Positions 47,271-56,786 of a stretch of DNA of 64,000 bases are shown here, piece after piece. A model generated the notes under the pieces. That model made no database searches. It was not told the DNA's origin and was given only the letters and a program-made list of their open reading frames with translations. This DNA is from Bradyrhizobium diazoefficiens (GTDB lineage: Bacteria > Pseudomonadota > Alphaproteobacteria > Rhizobiales > Xanthobacteraceae), in assembly GCF_018129965.1 (NCBI RefSeq), contig NZ_JAFCKW010000017.1, positions 1 to 64,000 of the forward strand, read 5' to 3'. Each line of letters opens with the position of its first letter. Positions within the stretch are counted from its first letter, which is position 1. A program made the translations under genes and the position numbers.

Positions 47271-47474
47271 TCAGGCCGCCGCAGCGAAACCAAATTGGCC
47301 AAGCCGGGCCTCGGCCTCCCGGCGCAGCTTCGACAGGCGGGTTCGATCCTGCTCGGGCAGATCGGCCGCGCGGAGCAGCCGGTCGCAATGGGCGATGACG
47401 CGCTGCTCGCTCTCCATCACGAAAGCGAGCGCTTCGCCCGCGAGGGATCGGTGTGAGATGTGTTGATAGCGCAT
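47271..47474 (-). CDS. Hypothetical protein (67 aa)
   Basis: A small hydrophilic helical protein (ESEQRVIAHCDRLLRAADLP, RTRLSKLRREAEARL) between groEL and the ROSE leader, on the same strand. The ribosome site before ATG 47474 is weak; an internal ATG at residue 20 is an alternative start. No family is recognised. It may be cotranscribed with groESL if the hairpin downstream of groEL is leaky. Confidence 0.5.
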   Translation of the reverse strand: MRYQHISHRSLAGEALAFVMESEQRVIAHCDRLLRAADLPEQDRTRLSKLRREAEARLGQFGFAAAA

Positions 47475-47550
47475 GGCATTCGCATGCCACGTGCCTCGCG
47501 CGCGGCTCCGGTCCGCGCACGCGGTCGCGGCAACTCCCGTTGTGAACGGC

Positions 47551-47573
47551 GAGCCCGGCGTGGCGCCGGGCTC
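47551..47573. terminator. Hairpin after groEL, possible terminator
   Basis: GAGCCCGGC, loop GTGGC, GCCGGGCTC forms a perfect 9-bp stem 12 bp beyond the groEL stop. There is no T-run on the minus strand, so it may be a weak terminator or a stability element. Confidence 0.5.
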
Positions 47574-47584
47574 GCATGCTCTTG

Positions 47585-49204
<1,620 letters not shown>

Positions 49205-49240
49205 GTCTAAAAGCTCCTTTCCGTTCGATGACTGTCAGCC

Positions 49241-49555
49241 TCAGGCGGCCTTCTTCAACGTGCCGGCCGTCTCGACCACGCCGAGAAGATCGCTCTCCTT
49301 CATGATCAGCAGCTCCTCGCCGTCGATCTTGACCTCGGTGCCCGACCATTTGCCGAACAGCACCCGGTCGCCGGCCTTGACGTCGAGCGGCACGAGCTGG
49401 CCCTGCTCGTTGCGCGCGCCGGGACCCGCGGCGACGATCTCGCCCTGCTGCGGTTTCTCCTTGGCGGTGTCGGGAATGATGATGCCGCCGGCGGTCCTGG
49501 CCTCGGCATCGATACGGCGCACGAGCACACGGTCGTGCAATGGACGAAAGTGCAT
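49241..49555 (-). CDS. groES: Co-chaperonin GroES (10 kDa)
   Basis: GroES caps the GroEL cavity. The 104-residue protein has the standard opening (FRPLHDRVLVRRID), the mobile loop (EARTAGGIIIPDTAKEKP, about 18-35) and the base (GDRVLFGKWSGTEVKIDG). ATG 49555 has GAGGAGG 5 bases upstream and gives the normal start; an in-frame ATG 33 bp earlier does not. It leads the groES-groEL operon. Confidence 0.96.
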   Translation of the reverse strand: MHFRPLHDRVLVRRIDAEARTAGGIIIPDTAKEKPQQGEIVAAGPGARNEQGQLVPLDVKAGDRVLFGKWSGTEVKIDGEELLIMKESDLLGVVETAGTLKKAA

Positions 49556-49625
49556 GCACATCCTCCTCAAGGGTTCAGCGATGTCCAAATCCCGCGGCCG
49601 GAACCGGCCCCCGGGCGGAAAACGA

Positions 49626-49653
49626 CCTAGGAGCGGGACTTTTTCGGTTCAAG
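49626..49653 (-). promoter_or_regulatory. Candidate sigma32 promoter of groESL
   Basis: On the minus strand CTTGAA (49648-49653) and CCTAGG (49626-49631) are spaced so that CTTG is 18 bases from CCTAGG. This fits the alphaproteobacterial RpoH pattern CTTG-N17/18-CYTAT in most positions. It lies about 70 bp before groES. No CIRCE inverted repeat was found. Confidence 0.55.
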
Positions 49654-49659
49654 AGGCCC

Positions 49660-49676
49660 GCCGAAAAAATTTCGGC
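49660..49676 (-). terminator. Hairpin between the MFS gene and the groESL promoter
   Basis: On the minus strand GCCGAAA-TTT-TTTCGGC forms a perfect 7-bp stem whose T-rich arm lies 3 bp after the upstream MFS stop. It probably isolates the arsenic-island transcript from groESL. Confidence 0.5.
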
Positions 49677-49679
49677 GCC

Positions 49680-50930
49680 TCACCGCCCGGGGGTCTTGGA
49701 CGCCCCTCCCCGGAGCGCAGACGTCAACGATCTCGAAGACGAGGTGCGCGCCCAGAGCAGCGCGAGCGGCCCCAGAGCAATCCCCAGCGCGAGCACGATG
49801 AACACCAGCAGCCAGCCGCTTGCGCTTTGCGGGCCGCCGGCCATGTCGAGCGCGGCGCCGGTGCCCCAGGCGCCGAGCGCCGACAGGCCGAAGCCGACCG
49901 TCGAGTGCAGCGCCAGCGTCGCGCCGCGATGTTCGGAGATGGCGGCGGCCGACATGCCCGCGGTCAACGCGCCCGAATCGGCCGGTACGGTCAGGCCGTA
50001 GACGAACAGCAGCAGCGCGAGCACCCATGCGGGCGCCGTCGCGTTGAGGCCGATGACCAGTGCGACGCAGGCCGATGCGATCATCACCAGCGTGATCGCG
50101 CGGTGGCGGCCGAATTTCAGCGCGGCCTCGTTGCCGAGGACGCTGGCCGGCATCGAGATCACCGCAAAGCAAAAGCTCAGCACGACGGGGCTCAGCCACG
50201 AGGGCGCGCCCTGATGGGCGATGACGAAGGTCCAGAACCCGACCAGCCAGGTGCGGATGCCGTAGAGCTCGAAGCAATGCGCGCCATAGCCGAGGATGTA
50301 GCCGAGCGCCTCGCGGTTGGCGAAGACGGGTGCGAAGTTGAGAAGACGCCCCGCCTTCGGCGCGGGCCGCTGTCCCTGCATCAGCAGGCACGCGACGACC
50401 ATGGCGATCGGGCCGAAGCCGGTGACCAGGAAAGCGGTGCGCCAGCCAAAGCTGTCAGCGACGAGCTGCGCGACCAGGAACGAGACGCCGACGCCGACCG
50501 AGAAGCTCGACGTGTACAGCGTGACGGCGCGCGAGGTGTCGCCGGGGGGAAGCCGTTCCGTCAGCGCCTTCAGGCCCGGCATGTAGGCGCCGGCAAAGCC
50601 GAGGCCCGCCAGCGACCAGATCGCGGTCGCCGACCAGAATCCTTGCGCGAAGATGCCGAACGCCGCGGTCGCGAGTCCGCTGACGATCGAGCCCCAGAGC
50701 AGAACGATGCGCGCGTCGATCCGGTCGGTCAACGTCGTCAGCACGGGCACGGCGAGCATGTAGCCGAACGCGTAACCGCTCGCCATCAGGCCGCCTTCGG
50801 CGGCGGAGAGTCCCCACGCCGGCATCAGATGCTGCGCGAGGTTGGCCGACAGCGTCACATGCGGCAAGAGATTGCCGACCTGGCCGATGCACATCACCGC
50901 AATCAGGGAACGGCCGCCGAGCTTGTTAAT
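49680..50930 (-). CDS. MFS transporter, second of a pair
   Basis: A major facilitator of about 416 residues with 12 predicted helices, motif A-like TLTDRIDARIVLLW after helix 2 and large Ala/Gly helices. The best start is unusual: an ATT at 50928-50930 with GGAGG 5 bases upstream, overlapping the stop of the previous MFS gene (CATTAAC). Starting there gives MNKLGGRSLIAVM; the next ATG (50894) or GTG (50897) would remove half of helix 1. The gene continues the arsR-flavoprotein-MFS series, so a role in exporting an arsenic compound is possible but not shown. Confidence 0.8.
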   Translation of the reverse strand: MNKLGGRSLIAVMCIGQVGNLLPHVTLSANLAQHLMPAWGLSAAEGGLMASGYAFGYMLAVPVLTTLTDRIDARIVLLWGSIVSGLATAAFGIFAQGFWSATAIWSLAGLGFAGAYMPGLKALTERLPPGDTSRAVTLYTSSFSVGVGVSFLVAQLVADSFGWRTAFLVTGFGPIAMVVACLLMQGQRPAPKAGRLLNFAPVFANREALGYILGYGAHCFELYGIRTWLVGFWTFVIAHQGAPSWLSPVVLSFCFAVISMPASVLGNEAALKFGRHRAITLVMIASACVALVIGLNATAPAWVLALLLFVYGLTVPADSGALTAGMSAAAISEHRGATLALHSTVGFGLSALGAWGTGAALDMAGGPQSASGWLLVFIVLALGIALGPLALLWARTSSSRSLTSALRGGASKTPGR

Positions 50931-52143
50931 GTTGTCCTCCCGCCTGAACCGGCGCTGGTGTGGCCTGCCCGGTGCGAAGCAGCAGGAGCGCAACGAAGGC
51001 CGAGACCGAGACGAGCGCGCTGATCCACAGCGCATTGCTGCCGATGTGCTCCACCATCAGCCCCAGCGCAAGCGGCGCGGCGGCGCCCGTGATCCTCGAC
51101 GGCAGCGAGATCATGCCGACGCGGCGGCCGAATCCCGCCGGCCCGAACAGCACCAGCGGGAGCGTCCCGCGGGCAATGGTGATGATGCCGTTGCCGGCGC
51201 CATAGAGCACCGTGAAAGTCGACGCGAGCAAGGGTCCGCCCAGGACCAGCGCAACGACGCCGATCGGATTCATGAGCATGGCCAGCCGCGCCGAGAGCAG
51301 CGGATGAAACCGGCCGAGCCATCCCGCCTCCAGCAGCCGCGCGCCGACCTGCGCGGGCCCGACCAATGCGCCTGCGAGCAGCGCCTGGGCCGGCGTCGCG
51401 CCGAAGGCCACCAGCATGGTCGGCAGGATGGCCGAGATGCCCGAGCTGACAAAGCTTGCCGCCGCGAACATGTAGGCCAGCAGCACCATGGCGAAGGTCT
51501 CGCTCTGGGCGCCGGGCTCCGGGCTTGCCCTCGCGGCCGGTTGAGGCATCTGATCGAGGGGCACTGCGCGCGGCAGCGACAGATTGAGCGGCAACGCCAG
51601 AACGATGTGGATCACGGCCCATACCTGGCAGGCCACGCGCCAGCCGTACTCGGACTCCAGCCACGTCGTGAGCGGCCAGCCGAGCGTGCTGGCGAAGCCG
51701 GCAAGCAGGGTGATGCCGGTGATGGTGCGCCTGGCATTGGTGCCGTAGATGCGCGCCAGCGTCGCGAAGGCCGCCTCGTAGAGGCCCATGCCCATGCCGA
51801 TGCCGAGCAACACCCAGGCGGCGATCAGCACCGCGACGCCATGGGCGACAGACAGCAGCAGCAGGCCTGCGACGAACACCAGGTTGGAGATCGCAAGCAG
51901 GCTGCGGCCTCCGAACGTGTCGATGGCATGGCCGACGCGCGGGCCGAGCAGGCCTGAGATCACGAGCGCGCCCGACAGCGCGCCGAACACCCAAGTCGGC
52001 GCAAGGCCGAGATCGCGCGCGATCGGCGCGGCCAGGATGGCCGGGAGATAATAGCTCGAGGCCCACGCGATGGTTTGCGCGGTGCCGAGCGCGAGCACGA
52101 TGGCGAACGGGCCTCGAGCCGGGCCCGCAGGGACTCGGCTCAT
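50926..52143 (-). CDS. MFS transporter, first of a pair in the arsenic island
   Basis: A 405-residue major facilitator with 12 helices (opening FAIVLALGTAQTIAWASSYY; GLLGPRVGHAIDTFGGRSLL as motif A). ATG 52143 overlaps the flavoprotein stop (ATGA), showing coupling; an ATG four codons earlier is less likely. MFS efflux proteins such as ArsK and ArsJ occur in other ars operons. Which arsenical, if any, is carried here cannot be read from sequence. Confidence 0.85.
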   Translation of the reverse strand: MSRVPAGPARGPFAIVLALGTAQTIAWASSYYLPAILAAPIARDLGLAPTWVFGALSGALVISGLLGPRVGHAIDTFGGRSLLAISNLVFVAGLLLLSVAHGVAVLIAAWVLLGIGMGMGLYEAAFATLARIYGTNARRTITGITLLAGFASTLGWPLTTWLESEYGWRVACQVWAVIHIVLALPLNLSLPRAVPLDQMPQPAARASPEPGAQSETFAMVLLAYMFAAASFVSSGISAILPTMLVAFGATPAQALLAGALVGPAQVGARLLEAGWLGRFHPLLSARLAMLMNPIGVVALVLGGPLLASTFTVLYGAGNGIITIARGTLPLVLFGPAGFGRRVGMISLPSRITGAAAPLALGLMVEHIGSNALWISALVSVSAFVALLLLRTGQATPAPVQAGGQH

Positions 52144-53510
52144 GAACAACCGCACCCCGAAGCACCTGACGTCTTCGCCGCCTCATCAGCGGCGCAGCAG
52201 GCTGACGCCTCCTGCTTCGCCGCTCCGCCACAACATCCCGGCTCCGCACCGGCGGCCTCGACGCCGCCGCGCGTGCAGACACCGGTCTCCGGCAGCACGA
52301 GTTCGACCCGCGCCGCGGCAGCCTTGTCGCCGGCCAGTTCAGCCGCGATCGAGCGGACCTGCTCATAGCCCGTCATCATCAGGAAGGTCGGCGCACGGCC
52401 GTACGACTTCATGCCGGCAAGGTAGAAGCCCCGCTCGTCATGCGCGAGCTCGCGCGCGCCGTGCGGACGGACCGTGCCGCAGCTGTGCTCGTTGGGGTCG
52501 ATGAGCGGCGCGAGGGCGAGGGGAGCCTCGATGGCGGGATCGAGCCGCAGCCGGAGCTCGGAGAGGAACGAGAAGTCGGGACGAAAGCCGGTCGACACGA
52601 TCAGCTCGTCCGCGACCACACTGCGCGCGCCGCAACAGCCGCCGGCGGCGATCCTGAGGCGACCTTCGGACTCGGACAGATGCGTGACGCCGAATCCGGT
52701 TTCGACCCTGATCTTCCCGGCGGCAACGAGCGCGGCGAAAGTGCTGCCGAGTTCGCCGCGTGCGGCGAGCTTGTCGTTGCGGCCGCCGCCAAAGGCTTTT
52801 GCGGGATCGGCGCCGCGCAGCAGCCAGATCACCTGCGTCCCCGCGGCCTCGTCAGCGAGGTGCACGAGATCGATCAGCGTGCCCACGGCCGAGTGGCCGG
52901 CGCCCAGGACGGCCACGGTCTTGCCTGCATATCTGGAACGGGCAGCACCGCGGACATCGGGCATGCCGTAGGCGATGCGGCCGGCGTAGTCGCGCTCGCC
53001 GATCGCGGGCAAGCCGTTGCTGCCGGCCGGATTGGGCGAGAACCACGTGCCTGACGTATCGATCACGGCGTCGGCGCGCAGCACTTCGGGGCCCTTGCCG
53101 TTCTGGTAGCGGATCTCGAACGGCGCCTGCTCCCTCCCCTCGCTCTTCACCTTGTCGAAGCCGACACGGCTGATCGCCGAGACGCGGCTGGAGGTGCGGA
53201 TCACATCGCGCAGCGGCGTTCGCGTCGCAAGCGGCGTCAGATACCGATCGAGCAGCTCCCCGCCGGTCGGATAGGACTGCGGATCCGGCGAATTCCATCC
53301 GGTCGGTGCGAGCAGTCGCGCCGCGGCTTTGTCGACATTGTACTCCCACGGCGAGAACAGCTGCACCTGTTGCCACTGGCGCACCGCGTGCCCCGCTTCG
53401 GGGCCGGCCTCCAGCACGATGGGCGCCAGGCCGCGCTCGCGCAGATGGGCGGCCGCGGCGAGGCCGACCGGCCCTGCCCCGATGATGGCAACTGTCTTGG
53501 CGTCACTCAT
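52140..53510 (-). CDS. FAD/NAD(P)-binding oxidoreductase with Cys-rich tail
   Basis: A 456-residue flavoprotein monooxygenase-like enzyme. The FAD site is IIGAGPVGLAAAAHL (about 9-23) and the NAD(P) site is VAVLGAGHSAVGTLIDL (about 194-210). It resembles the ArsO-type flavoproteins found in ars operons. The C-terminal 55 residues are unusual, with CCGG, ACCA and GCGCS clusters (eight Cys), fitting trivalent arsenic or copper binding. A CC pair also occurs near residue 285 (AGGCCGARS). The gene lies 50 bp after the minus-strand arsR, with an operator-like site between. Catalytic activity is unproven. Confidence 0.8.
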   Translation of the reverse strand: MSDAKTVAIIGAGPVGLAAAAHLRERGLAPIVLEAGPEAGHAVRQWQQVQLFSPWEYNVDKAAARLLAPTGWNSPDPQSYPTGGELLDRYLTPLATRTPLRDVIRTSSRVSAISRVGFDKVKSEGREQAPFEIRYQNGKGPEVLRADAVIDTSGTWFSPNPAGSNGLPAIGERDYAGRIAYGMPDVRGAARSRYAGKTVAVLGAGHSAVGTLIDLVHLADEAAGTQVIWLLRGADPAKAFGGGRNDKLAARGELGSTFAALVAAGKIRVETGFGVTHLSESEGRLRIAAGGCCGARSVVADELIVSTGFRPDFSFLSELRLRLDPAIEAPLALAPLIDPNEHSCGTVRPHGARELAHDERGFYLAGMKSYGRAPTFLMMTGYEQVRSIAAELAGDKAAAARVELVLPETGVCTRGGVEAAGAEPGCCGGAAKQEASACCAADEAAKTSGASGCGCS

Positions 53511-53526
53511 GTCGCTACTCCCATCA

Positions 53527-53542
53527 TTCTAGAATCATCGAA
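53527..53542. promoter_or_regulatory. Operator-like site before the flavoprotein gene
   Basis: TTCTAGAATCATCGAA matches the site at 53921-53936 in 14 of 16 positions. It stands 17 bp upstream of the flavoprotein start, in the short gap after arsR, so the same ArsR could control this gene separately. Confidence 0.55.
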
Positions 53543-53560
53543 CAATTCCACAGCAAAAAC

Positions 53561-53878
53561 TCAGGCCGCCGTTGGCGTATCCTTGCATCCGACTTCGTCC
53601 GCGCAGCACTCCGCTGCCAGGAAATCGACCAGCCCGCGCATCGCATCGAAGTTCGCATGGCAGACGAGCGTGGTGGATTCCCGGACCTGACTGACGAGCC
53701 CGACCGCGACCAGCGACTTGATGTGATGCGACAGCGTCGATGCCGGGACCTTCAGCTTGTCCTGCAGGCGGCCGACGGGCATTCCCGAATGCCCGGCACG
53801 GACCAGGGCGCGGTAGATCTGCAGCCGGGTTTGATTGCCCAGGGATTCCAGACGTGCGGCGGCATCAGCGATCTTCAT
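53561..53878 (-). CDS. arsR: ArsR-family repressor, minus-strand copy
   Basis: A 105-residue winged-helix repressor. The recognition region is VPASTLSHHIKSLVAVG (about 45-61) and the C-terminus carries ECCADEVGC. The CC-x5-C spacing matches the arsenite site described in Acidithiobacillus ArsR. Binding As(III) should release it from DNA. ATG 53878 (MKIADAAARLESLG) is set by family length. It is divergent from a second arsR and heads the flavoprotein-MFS-MFS arm. Confidence 0.9.
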   Translation of the reverse strand: MKIADAAARLESLGNQTRLQIYRALVRAGHSGMPVGRLQDKLKVPASTLSHHIKSLVAVGLVSQVRESTTLVCHANFDAMRGLVDFLAAECCADEVGCKDTPTAA

Positions 53879-53916
53879 GGTGGGAAAAATGCTCCCGCTC
53901 GGCTCGCGTGTCAACT

Positions 53917-53940
53917 GTATTTCTAGAATATTCGAAATAC
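53917..53940. promoter_or_regulatory. Operator palindrome near the minus-strand arsR
   Basis: GTATTTC and GAAATAC flank TAGAATATTC, an exact 7-bp inverted repeat. The core 53921-53936 recurs before the flavoprotein gene. It lies 39 bp upstream of the minus-strand arsR start. Confidence 0.6.
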
Positions 53941-53982
53941 AAACCATCGCCACGAACAAGTTTTGGATTGACGCCGCTCGAT

Positions 53983-54010
53983 ATTTCCATAAGTCTGGAT
54001 ATATGGAAAT
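53983..54010. promoter_or_regulatory. Operator palindrome overlapping the plus-strand arsR start
   Basis: ATTTCCATA (53983-53991) and TATGGAAAT (54002-54010) form a perfect 9-bp inverted repeat that includes the ATG at 54003. Its wording differs from the other operator, so the second ArsR probably has its own site here. Confidence 0.55.
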
Positions 54011-54365
54011 CGAAGACGCCGTTCTCTCGCTGGCCGCCCTGTCCCAGTCGACCAGGCTGGAGGCGTTCCGGACGCTGGTCCGGCATGAGCCCGACGGCCT
54101 TGCCGCCGGCGATCTGGCGCGCCTGCTGGCGGTGCCGCAGAACACGCTCTCGGCGCATCTGGCGATCCTGACCCGCGCACGCCTCGTCACATCCGAGCGC
54201 CACAGCCGCTCGATCGTTTATCGCGCCAACCTCGCCGAATTCCGGAACATTGCGGTTTTCCTGCTGCGCGACTGCTGCGGCGGACGGCCGGAGGTATGCG
54301 AGCCGGTCGTCGAAAGCCTGCAAGCCTGCTGCGCGCCCAAGCGAAAGGAGCGAAGCCGTGTCTGA
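54003..54365 (+). CDS. arsR: ArsR-family repressor, plus-strand copy
   Basis: A 120-residue winged-helix repressor with recognition region VPQNTLSAHLAILTRARLV (about 44-62). The C-terminus is Cys-rich, with DCCGGRPEVC and a second pair in QACCAPK, consistent with a trivalent arsenic site. ATG 54003 is preferred because the frame upstream overlaps the other arsR. It leads the arsC-aqpS-arsC arm, and its end overlaps the arsC start by 8 bp. Confidence 0.92.
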   Translation: MEIEDAVLSLAALSQSTRLEAFRTLVRHEPDGLAAGDLARLLAVPQNTLSAHLAILTRARLVTSERHSRSIVYRANLAEFRNIAVFLLRDCCGGRPEVCEPVVESLQACCAPKRKERSRV

Positions 54366-54885
54366 CCAGATTTACAATGTGCTGTTCCTGTGCACCGGCA
54401 ACTCGGCGCGCTCGATCCTCGCCGAGTCGATCCTTCGCAAGGATGGCGCCGGCCGCTTCCAGTCCTTCTCCGCGGGCAGCACGCCGAAAGGCGCGGTGCA
54501 TCCGCTGGCGCTGCGCACGCTGGAAAGCCTGGACTATCCCGCCGGAGGGATGCGCTCGAAGAGCTGGCTGGAGTTCGCCGCGCCCGACGCGCCGGTGATG
54601 GATTTCGTCTTCACGGTTTGCGACAACGCCGCCGGCGAGGCCTGCCCGATCTGGCCGGGACAGCCGATGACCGCGCATTGGGGCATCGAGGACCCCGCCG
54701 CGGTGGACGGCACGGAGCTGGAACGGCAGGCGGCGTTCAACGCTGCGTTCCGCTATCTCAAGAACCGTATCGGGACGTTCATCAGTCTCCCCTTGAGGAG
54801 CATCGACAAGCTGTCGCTCGGCACCAAGCTGCGCGAGATCGGCCGCTCCGATGGTGCGACTCATTCGGCACCGAAGGCCAGCTGA
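54358..54885 (+). CDS. arsC: Arsenate reductase, low-molecular-weight phosphatase type
   Basis: A 175-residue protein with the phosphatase P-loop C-x5-R as LFLCTGNSARS (Cys12, Arg18) and the later segment DFVFTVCDNAAGEACP, placing further Cys residues as in ArsC/LMW-PTP enzymes. It reduces arsenate to arsenite or serves as an arsenate-responsive phosphatase. The start is GTG 54358 with AAAGGAG 7 bases upstream. The stop overlaps the aqpS start. Confidence 0.9.
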   Translation: MSDQIYNVLFLCTGNSARSILAESILRKDGAGRFQSFSAGSTPKGAVHPLALRTLESLDYPAGGMRSKSWLEFAAPDAPVMDFVFTVCDNAAGEACPIWPGQPMTAHWGIEDPAAVDGTELERQAAFNAAFRYLKNRIGTFISLPLRSIDKLSLGTKLREIGRSDGATHSAPKAS

Positions 54886-55586
54886 TGGATCATTTCGACC
54901 TTCCGCGACGCCTGGCAGCCGAAGCGCTCGGCACCGGGATTCTCGTCGCCACCGTGGTCGGCTCCGGCATCATGGCCGAGACGCTGACCAAAGACGTCGC
55001 GCTCGCGCTGCTCTGCAACACCTTGCCGACAGGAGCGATTCTCGTCGTCCTGATCACCGTGCTTGGTCCGATCTCCGGCGCGCATTTCAATCCGGCGGTG
55101 ACGCTGGTGTCCGCCGCCAAGCGCGAGCTGCCGGTGAATGAGGCCGTGCTCTACATCATCGCGCAGATCGCCGGTGGCGCGATCGGGACGATGGCGGCGC
55201 ATGTGATGTTCGCGCATCCCGTGATCGACCTGTCGATGAAGGTCAGGACCGGCGGAGCGCAATGGTTCGCCGAAGCCGTCGCCGCCTTCGGCCTCGTTGC
55301 CACCATCCTCGCCGGCATCCGCTTCCAGCGCGCGGCCGTTCCCTGGCTGGTCGGGCTCTACATTACGGCGGCCTATTGGTTCACCGCGTCGACGTCGTTT
55401 GCAAATCCGGCTGTGGCGATCGCGCGATCACTGACCAATACATTTTCCGGCATTCGGCCTGCCGACCTGCCGGGGTTCATTCTGGCCGAGCTCTTCGGGG
55501 CGATCGCCGGCATGCTGCTGATGAACTGGCTACTCGGGCGCGCCGACGAGCGCGGCCCCGCTAAAGTCTTGGAGACCCGATCATGA
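54885..55586 (+). CDS. aqpS: Aquaglyceroporin AqpS-type arsenite channel
   Basis: A 233-residue MIP channel with six helices and both pore motifs intact: HFNPAVTL (near residue 68) and FANPAVAIAR (near residue 186). In Sinorhizobium AqpS in an ars operon conducts arsenite out down its gradient after arsenate reduction, replacing an ArsB/ACR3 pump. The ATG overlaps the arsC stop by 1 base (TGATG), and its stop overlaps the next arsC (ATGA), so the three genes are tightly coupled. Confidence 0.92.
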   Translation: MDHFDLPRRLAAEALGTGILVATVVGSGIMAETLTKDVALALLCNTLPTGAILVVLITVLGPISGAHFNPAVTLVSAAKRELPVNEAVLYIIAQIAGGAIGTMAAHVMFAHPVIDLSMKVRTGGAQWFAEAVAAFGLVATILAGIRFQRAAVPWLVGLYITAAYWFTASTSFANPAVAIARSLTNTFSGIRPADLPGFILAELFGAIAGMLLMNWLLGRADERGPAKVLETRS

Positions 55587-55984
55587 GCGTCACGATCTAT
55601 CACAACCCTGATTGCGGCACCTCGCGCAACACGCTCGCCATGATCCGGCAAAGCGGCACCGAGCCCACCGTGATCGAATATCTCAAGACGCCGCCATCAC
55701 GCGAAACGCTCAAGAATCTGATCGCGGCAATGGGCATCACGGTGCGCGCGTTGCTGCGCGAGAAGGGCACGCCCTACAAGGAGCTCGGCCTTGCCGACGC
55801 CAAATGGAGCGACGACGAACTGCTCGACCTCATGCTGACGCATCCGATCCTCATCAACCGGCCGATCGTGGTGACGCCGAAGGGCACGCGGCTGTGCCGC
55901 CCTTCGGAGGCCGTCGTCGATCTCCTGGACAATCCCGTTGGCCGCTTCGTCAAGGAGGACGGCGAGGTGGTCGAGGCGCGATAG
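55583..55984 (+). CDS. arsC: Arsenate reductase, glutaredoxin-dependent type
   Basis: A 133-residue thioredoxin-fold ArsC. The active-site motif is NPDCGTSRNTL (Cys11) and the substrate Arg residues are seen in INRPIVVTPKGTRLCRPSE (about 93-111). It reduces arsenate using glutathione and glutaredoxin. This is the second, unrelated arsenate reductase in the same operon. Confidence 0.94.
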   Translation: MSVTIYHNPDCGTSRNTLAMIRQSGTEPTVIEYLKTPPSRETLKNLIAAMGITVRALLREKGTPYKELGLADAKWSDDELLDLMLTHPILINRPIVVTPKGTRLCRPSEAVVDLLDNPVGRFVKEDGEVVEAR

Positions 55985-56009
55985 GCTCGCCGGATCGTTG
56001 CGCCGGCGC

Positions 56010-56771
56010 CTAACCTTTCGAGACGACCGCGCGGCCGTAGGGCGGCTGCGCGGCGACCGGCGGATTGGCGGTCTGGGCGGCGAGTTCGCCGATCAGGCGG
56101 TCGGCGTCGGCGGCCATGCTGTCGGGGGCCTGGATCACAAGACGCTCCAGCGCCCAGCGATACGACGAGACGCGCTGCTCGAGCGAGAGCTGCACCCACT
56201 GGATGATCAGCGAATTCTCCTGCATGCGCTCGACCGCGTCCGCCTTTTCCTTCGCGGAGAGTTCGGAGACGCGCGCCATGCTGGCGGCGCGCTTCTTGTC
56301 GAGGTCGATGACGCGGATGGCGCAGCCGAAGAACGGCTCGAAGCGGCTGGTGTCGTTGCGCACGTCCTCGATCAGCTGCGCATAGCGCGAGGAATGCGAG
56401 CGATGCGGCTCGTCGATCAGGGTGCGTCCGTACATGGTGCGGTCGAACACGACCTTCTGCCGCCAGGGCGACGGCAACGCCTTGTAGTCGCCGAACACGC
56501 TCTTCCAGGCGGGGCGCGACAGCGGCGGCTCGATCATGGGATAGGCGAGGTCGCGAAGCTGGCGCTCTTCGTCGGTGAGCTGGAATCGCGACGGCGTCAG
56601 ACCGACGCTGGAGGTCACTTCAGCGCCGAGCCAGCTATGCATGTCGTCGCTGCGCATGTCGGCGCGGGTGCGGCCGAAATCGCCGCCGCTGCAGGCGGCG
56701 AGCAAGGCGCCCGTCAGGGCAAGCAGAACGACCGTTGTGACGGTGCGGATCTGGCGGATAAAACCCGGCAT
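56010..56771 (-). CDS. Hypothetical lipoprotein
   Basis: A 253-residue protein with a lipoprotein signal peptide and lipobox (LLALTGALLAAC, Cys near residue 27). The mature part is largely helical with conserved-looking Trp/Arg patches (PAWKSVFGDYKALPSPWRQK). I do not recognise a named domain. It is probably anchored in the outer membrane or the periplasmic face of the inner one. It faces arsC across 25 bp. Confidence 0.78.
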   Translation of the reverse strand: MPGFIRQIRTVTTVVLLALTGALLAACSGGDFGRTRADMRSDDMHSWLGAEVTSSVGLTPSRFQLTDEERQLRDLAYPMIEPPLSRPAWKSVFGDYKALPSPWRQKVVFDRTMYGRTLIDEPHRSHSSRYAQLIEDVRNDTSRFEPFFGCAIRVIDLDKKRAASMARVSELSAKEKADAVERMQENSLIIQWVQLSLEQRVSSYRWALERLVIQAPDSMAADADRLIGELAAQTANPPVAAQPPYGRAVVSKG

Positions 56772-56786
56772 TGCAACAGCCGGATG

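Noticed and set aside
47328..47360. GGTTCGATCC-like sequence suggesting a tRNA T-arm
   Set aside because: No acceptor, D or anticodon arm can be built around it; it lies within the 67-codon gene.
49256..51023. A 798-codon plus-strand frame (48627-51023) opposite groES, groEL and the MFS gene
   Set aside because: The minus-strand genes are unmistakable; the plus frame is low-complexity antisense.
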